Shown here: positions 5,031-6,215 of the stretch, piece after piece
Layout of the letters: every line of letters starts with the position of its first letter
Position numbering within the stretch: position 1 is the first letter of the stretch
NCBI GenBank assembly: GCA_038237665.1
Contig: JBBRYK010000116.1
Location: forward strand, 1-6,215
Reading direction: 5' to 3'
From: JBBRYK01 sp038237665
GTDB lineage: Bacteria; Actinomycetota; Thermoleophilia; Gaiellales; Gaiellaceae
DNA length: 6,215 nucleotides
Notes under the pieces: generated by a model
Database searches by the model: none
What the model was told of the DNA's origin: nothing
Seen by the model: the letters and a program-made list of their open reading frames with translations, nothing else
Made by a program: the position numbers and the translations under genes

Positions 5031-6215
5031 GTGGCGGGGAACGGCGAGGTCGGTGCGGCCGGACTCCCGGAGTCGCCCTTCGTCGGCCTAGATCCGTACA
5101 CCGAGAAGACCGCTCGGTACTTCTTCGGGCGGGAAGCGGATACGCGCATCATCGTGGCAAACCTCCGTTCGCGGCGGCTGACGCTGCTCTACGGGGAGAG
5201 CGGGATCGGCAAGAGCTCGCTCCTGAATGCGGGCGTGGCCTCGGAGCTGAAAGGCCTCGCGCGCGAGTCGCTCGGCAAAGCGGCGCGTCCCAACATGCTC
5301 GTCGCCGTCTTCAGCTCGTGGCGCGACGACCCTGTTGGCGGCCTCGCCGAGGCGGTCTATGCGTCGCTTCGCGGCCTGATCGGGGATCGGGCCGGAGAGC
5401 GGGCTCCTCGCTCGCAGCCGCTGGGAGAAACGCTGAACTCCTACGGAGAACGGCTCGGCGGCACGCTGCTGGTCATCCTCGACCAGTTCGAGGAGTACTT
5501 CGTCTATCACCCGACCGAGGACGGGGCCGGGACGTTCGCGGAGGATTTCCCGCGCGCCGTCGGGGACGAGCGGCTTCGCGCCCGCTTCCTCGTCGCGATC
5601 CGGGAGGACGCGCTGGCGAAGCTCGACCGGTTCAAGGGCCGGATCCCGAACCTCTTCGAGAGCTACCTGAGGGTCGGCCACCTCGACCGGGAGTCCGCGC
5701 GAGCGGCGATCGTCAAGCCGATCGAGCGCTTCAACGAGGACGTGGGTGGAGAGCCGTTCTCGATCGAGCCGGAGCTCGTCGAGGCCGTGCTCGATCAGGT
5801 CTCCACCGGCGAGGTGGCGTTGGAGCAGGGCGGCCACGGCACGCTTTCGACGCGTGGTGCGCCGGACGAGGTGTCGGCGATCGAGACGCCCTACCTCCAG
5901 CTCGTCCTGACGCGGCTCTGGCAGGAGGAGACCAGGCAGGGCTCGCGGAGGTTGCGGCTGGCGACGCTGGAGGGCCTGGGCGGGGCGGAGACGATCGCAC
6001 GAACGCATCTCGACCGTGCACTCGAGAGGCTCTCTGCGGCGGAGCAGGACGTCGCCGCCGATGCCTTCCGGTACCTGGTCACGCCCGCCGGAACGAAGAT
6101 CGCCCACACCATCCCGACGCTTGCCGAGTGGACGGAGCACCCGGACACGGAGCTCACGCCGGTGCTCGAGCGGCTCTCGGATCCGCACGTCCGCATCGTG
6201 CGGCCCGTCGCGGGA
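5031..6215 (+). CDS. nSTAND1-type STAND NTPase, 3' end outside the window
   Basis: From a GTG 3 bases after the SIR2 stop, a frame of 395 codons runs to the window end with no stop. The start 'PFVGLDPYTEKTARYFFGRE' (16-35) is the characteristic lead-in of nSTAND1 NTPase domains. Walker A is GESGIGKS (55-62), Walker B 'LLVILDQFEEYF' (146-157) with D151, then the sensor-like 'IRED' (190-193), 'YLRVGHLD' and 'PYLQLVLTRLWQ' (287-298), which begins the helical/winged-helix part. In this family the NTPase is a switch that oligomerises when attached sensor repeats (often WD40 or TPR) detect a trigger; no repeats are reached here, nor any effector domain at the N-terminus. The SIR2 protein encoded just before is the obvious effector partner. 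Upstream in frame lies only GCG and the SIR2 TAA, so GTG is the first possible start; GGTGGG 7 bases before it is a weak ribosome site. Confidence 0.9.
   Translation, partial: MAGNGEVGAAGLPESPFVGLDPYTEKTARYFFGREADTRIIVANLRSRRLTLLYGESGIGKSSLLNAGVASELKGLARESLGKAARPNMLVAVFSSWRDDPVGGLAEAVYASLRGLIGDRAGERAPRSQPLGETLNSYGERLGGTLLVILDQFEEYFVYHPTEDGAGTFAEDFPRAVGDERLRARFLVAIREDALAKLDRFKGRIPNLFESYLRVGHLDRESARAAIVKPIERFNEDVGGEPFSIEPELVEAVLDQVSTGEVALEQGGHGTLSTRGAPDEVSAIETPYLQLVLTRLWQEETRQGSRRLRLATLEGLGGAETIARTHLDRALERLSAAEQDVAADAFRYLVTPAGTKIAHTIPTLAEWTEHPDTELTPVLERLSDPHVRIVRPVAG

Noticed and set aside
5088..6188. Long minus-strand open frame of 366 codons under the STAND gene
   Set aside because: It is antisense to the nSTAND1 gene, which has clear Walker motifs. 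The minus product is Arg/Glu/Leu-rich low-complexity sequence with no recognisable domain, the usual shadow in GC-rich DNA.

Overview
The window comes from a very GC-rich bacterial chromosome. Coding third positions are almost all G or C, GTG starts are common, neighbouring genes overlap by 4 bases, and several starts sit 7-8 bases after a TAnnnT box, as in leaderless transcripts. Together this suggests an actinobacterium, possibly a deep-branching soil lineage such as Thermoleophilia. That placement is inference from composition and style; there is no marker gene.

Layout, left to right. (1) Bases 1-45 may be the first 15 codons of a leftward gene cut by the window edge. (2) Rightward pair 92-1908: a CoxG-like SRPBCC lipid/hydrophobic-ligand-type protein, then a PLP-dependent class III aminotransferase, joined by a GTGA overlap. 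(3) Leftward operon, read from 4024 down to 1912: a SixA-type histidine phosphatase, an ABC ATPase (apparent CTG start inside a CTGA overlap), an ABC-2 permease (ATGA overlap), and a possible 43-residue small protein 3 bases after the permease stop. It converges on the aminotransferase. (4) Rightward from 4080: a SIR2-family protein (315 aa, probable NAD-consuming effector), then after 3 bases a STAND NTPase of the nSTAND1 type that is still open at the window end (395 codons visible).

The most interesting part is region 4. A SIR2 effector gene next to a STAND sensor/switch NTPase has the logic of anti-phage immunity: the NTPase senses and oligomerises, and the SIR2 domain destroys NAD+. In known Avs5-type proteins the two modules are fused. 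Here they lie in the same reading frame, separated only by a TAA stop, one codon and a GTG start, so this looks like a two-gene (split) version or a fusion interrupted by a stop. The rest of the STAND protein, where WD40, TPR or other sensor repeats would be expected, lies outside the window.

The ABC operon encodes an exporter of the one-ATPase plus one-permease type; its substrate cannot be told. The two operons around 4025-4079 are divergent with only 55 bases between the preferred starts. No stretch over 300 bases lacks a gene, and I saw no rRNA, tRNA, CRISPR array or insertion sequence.
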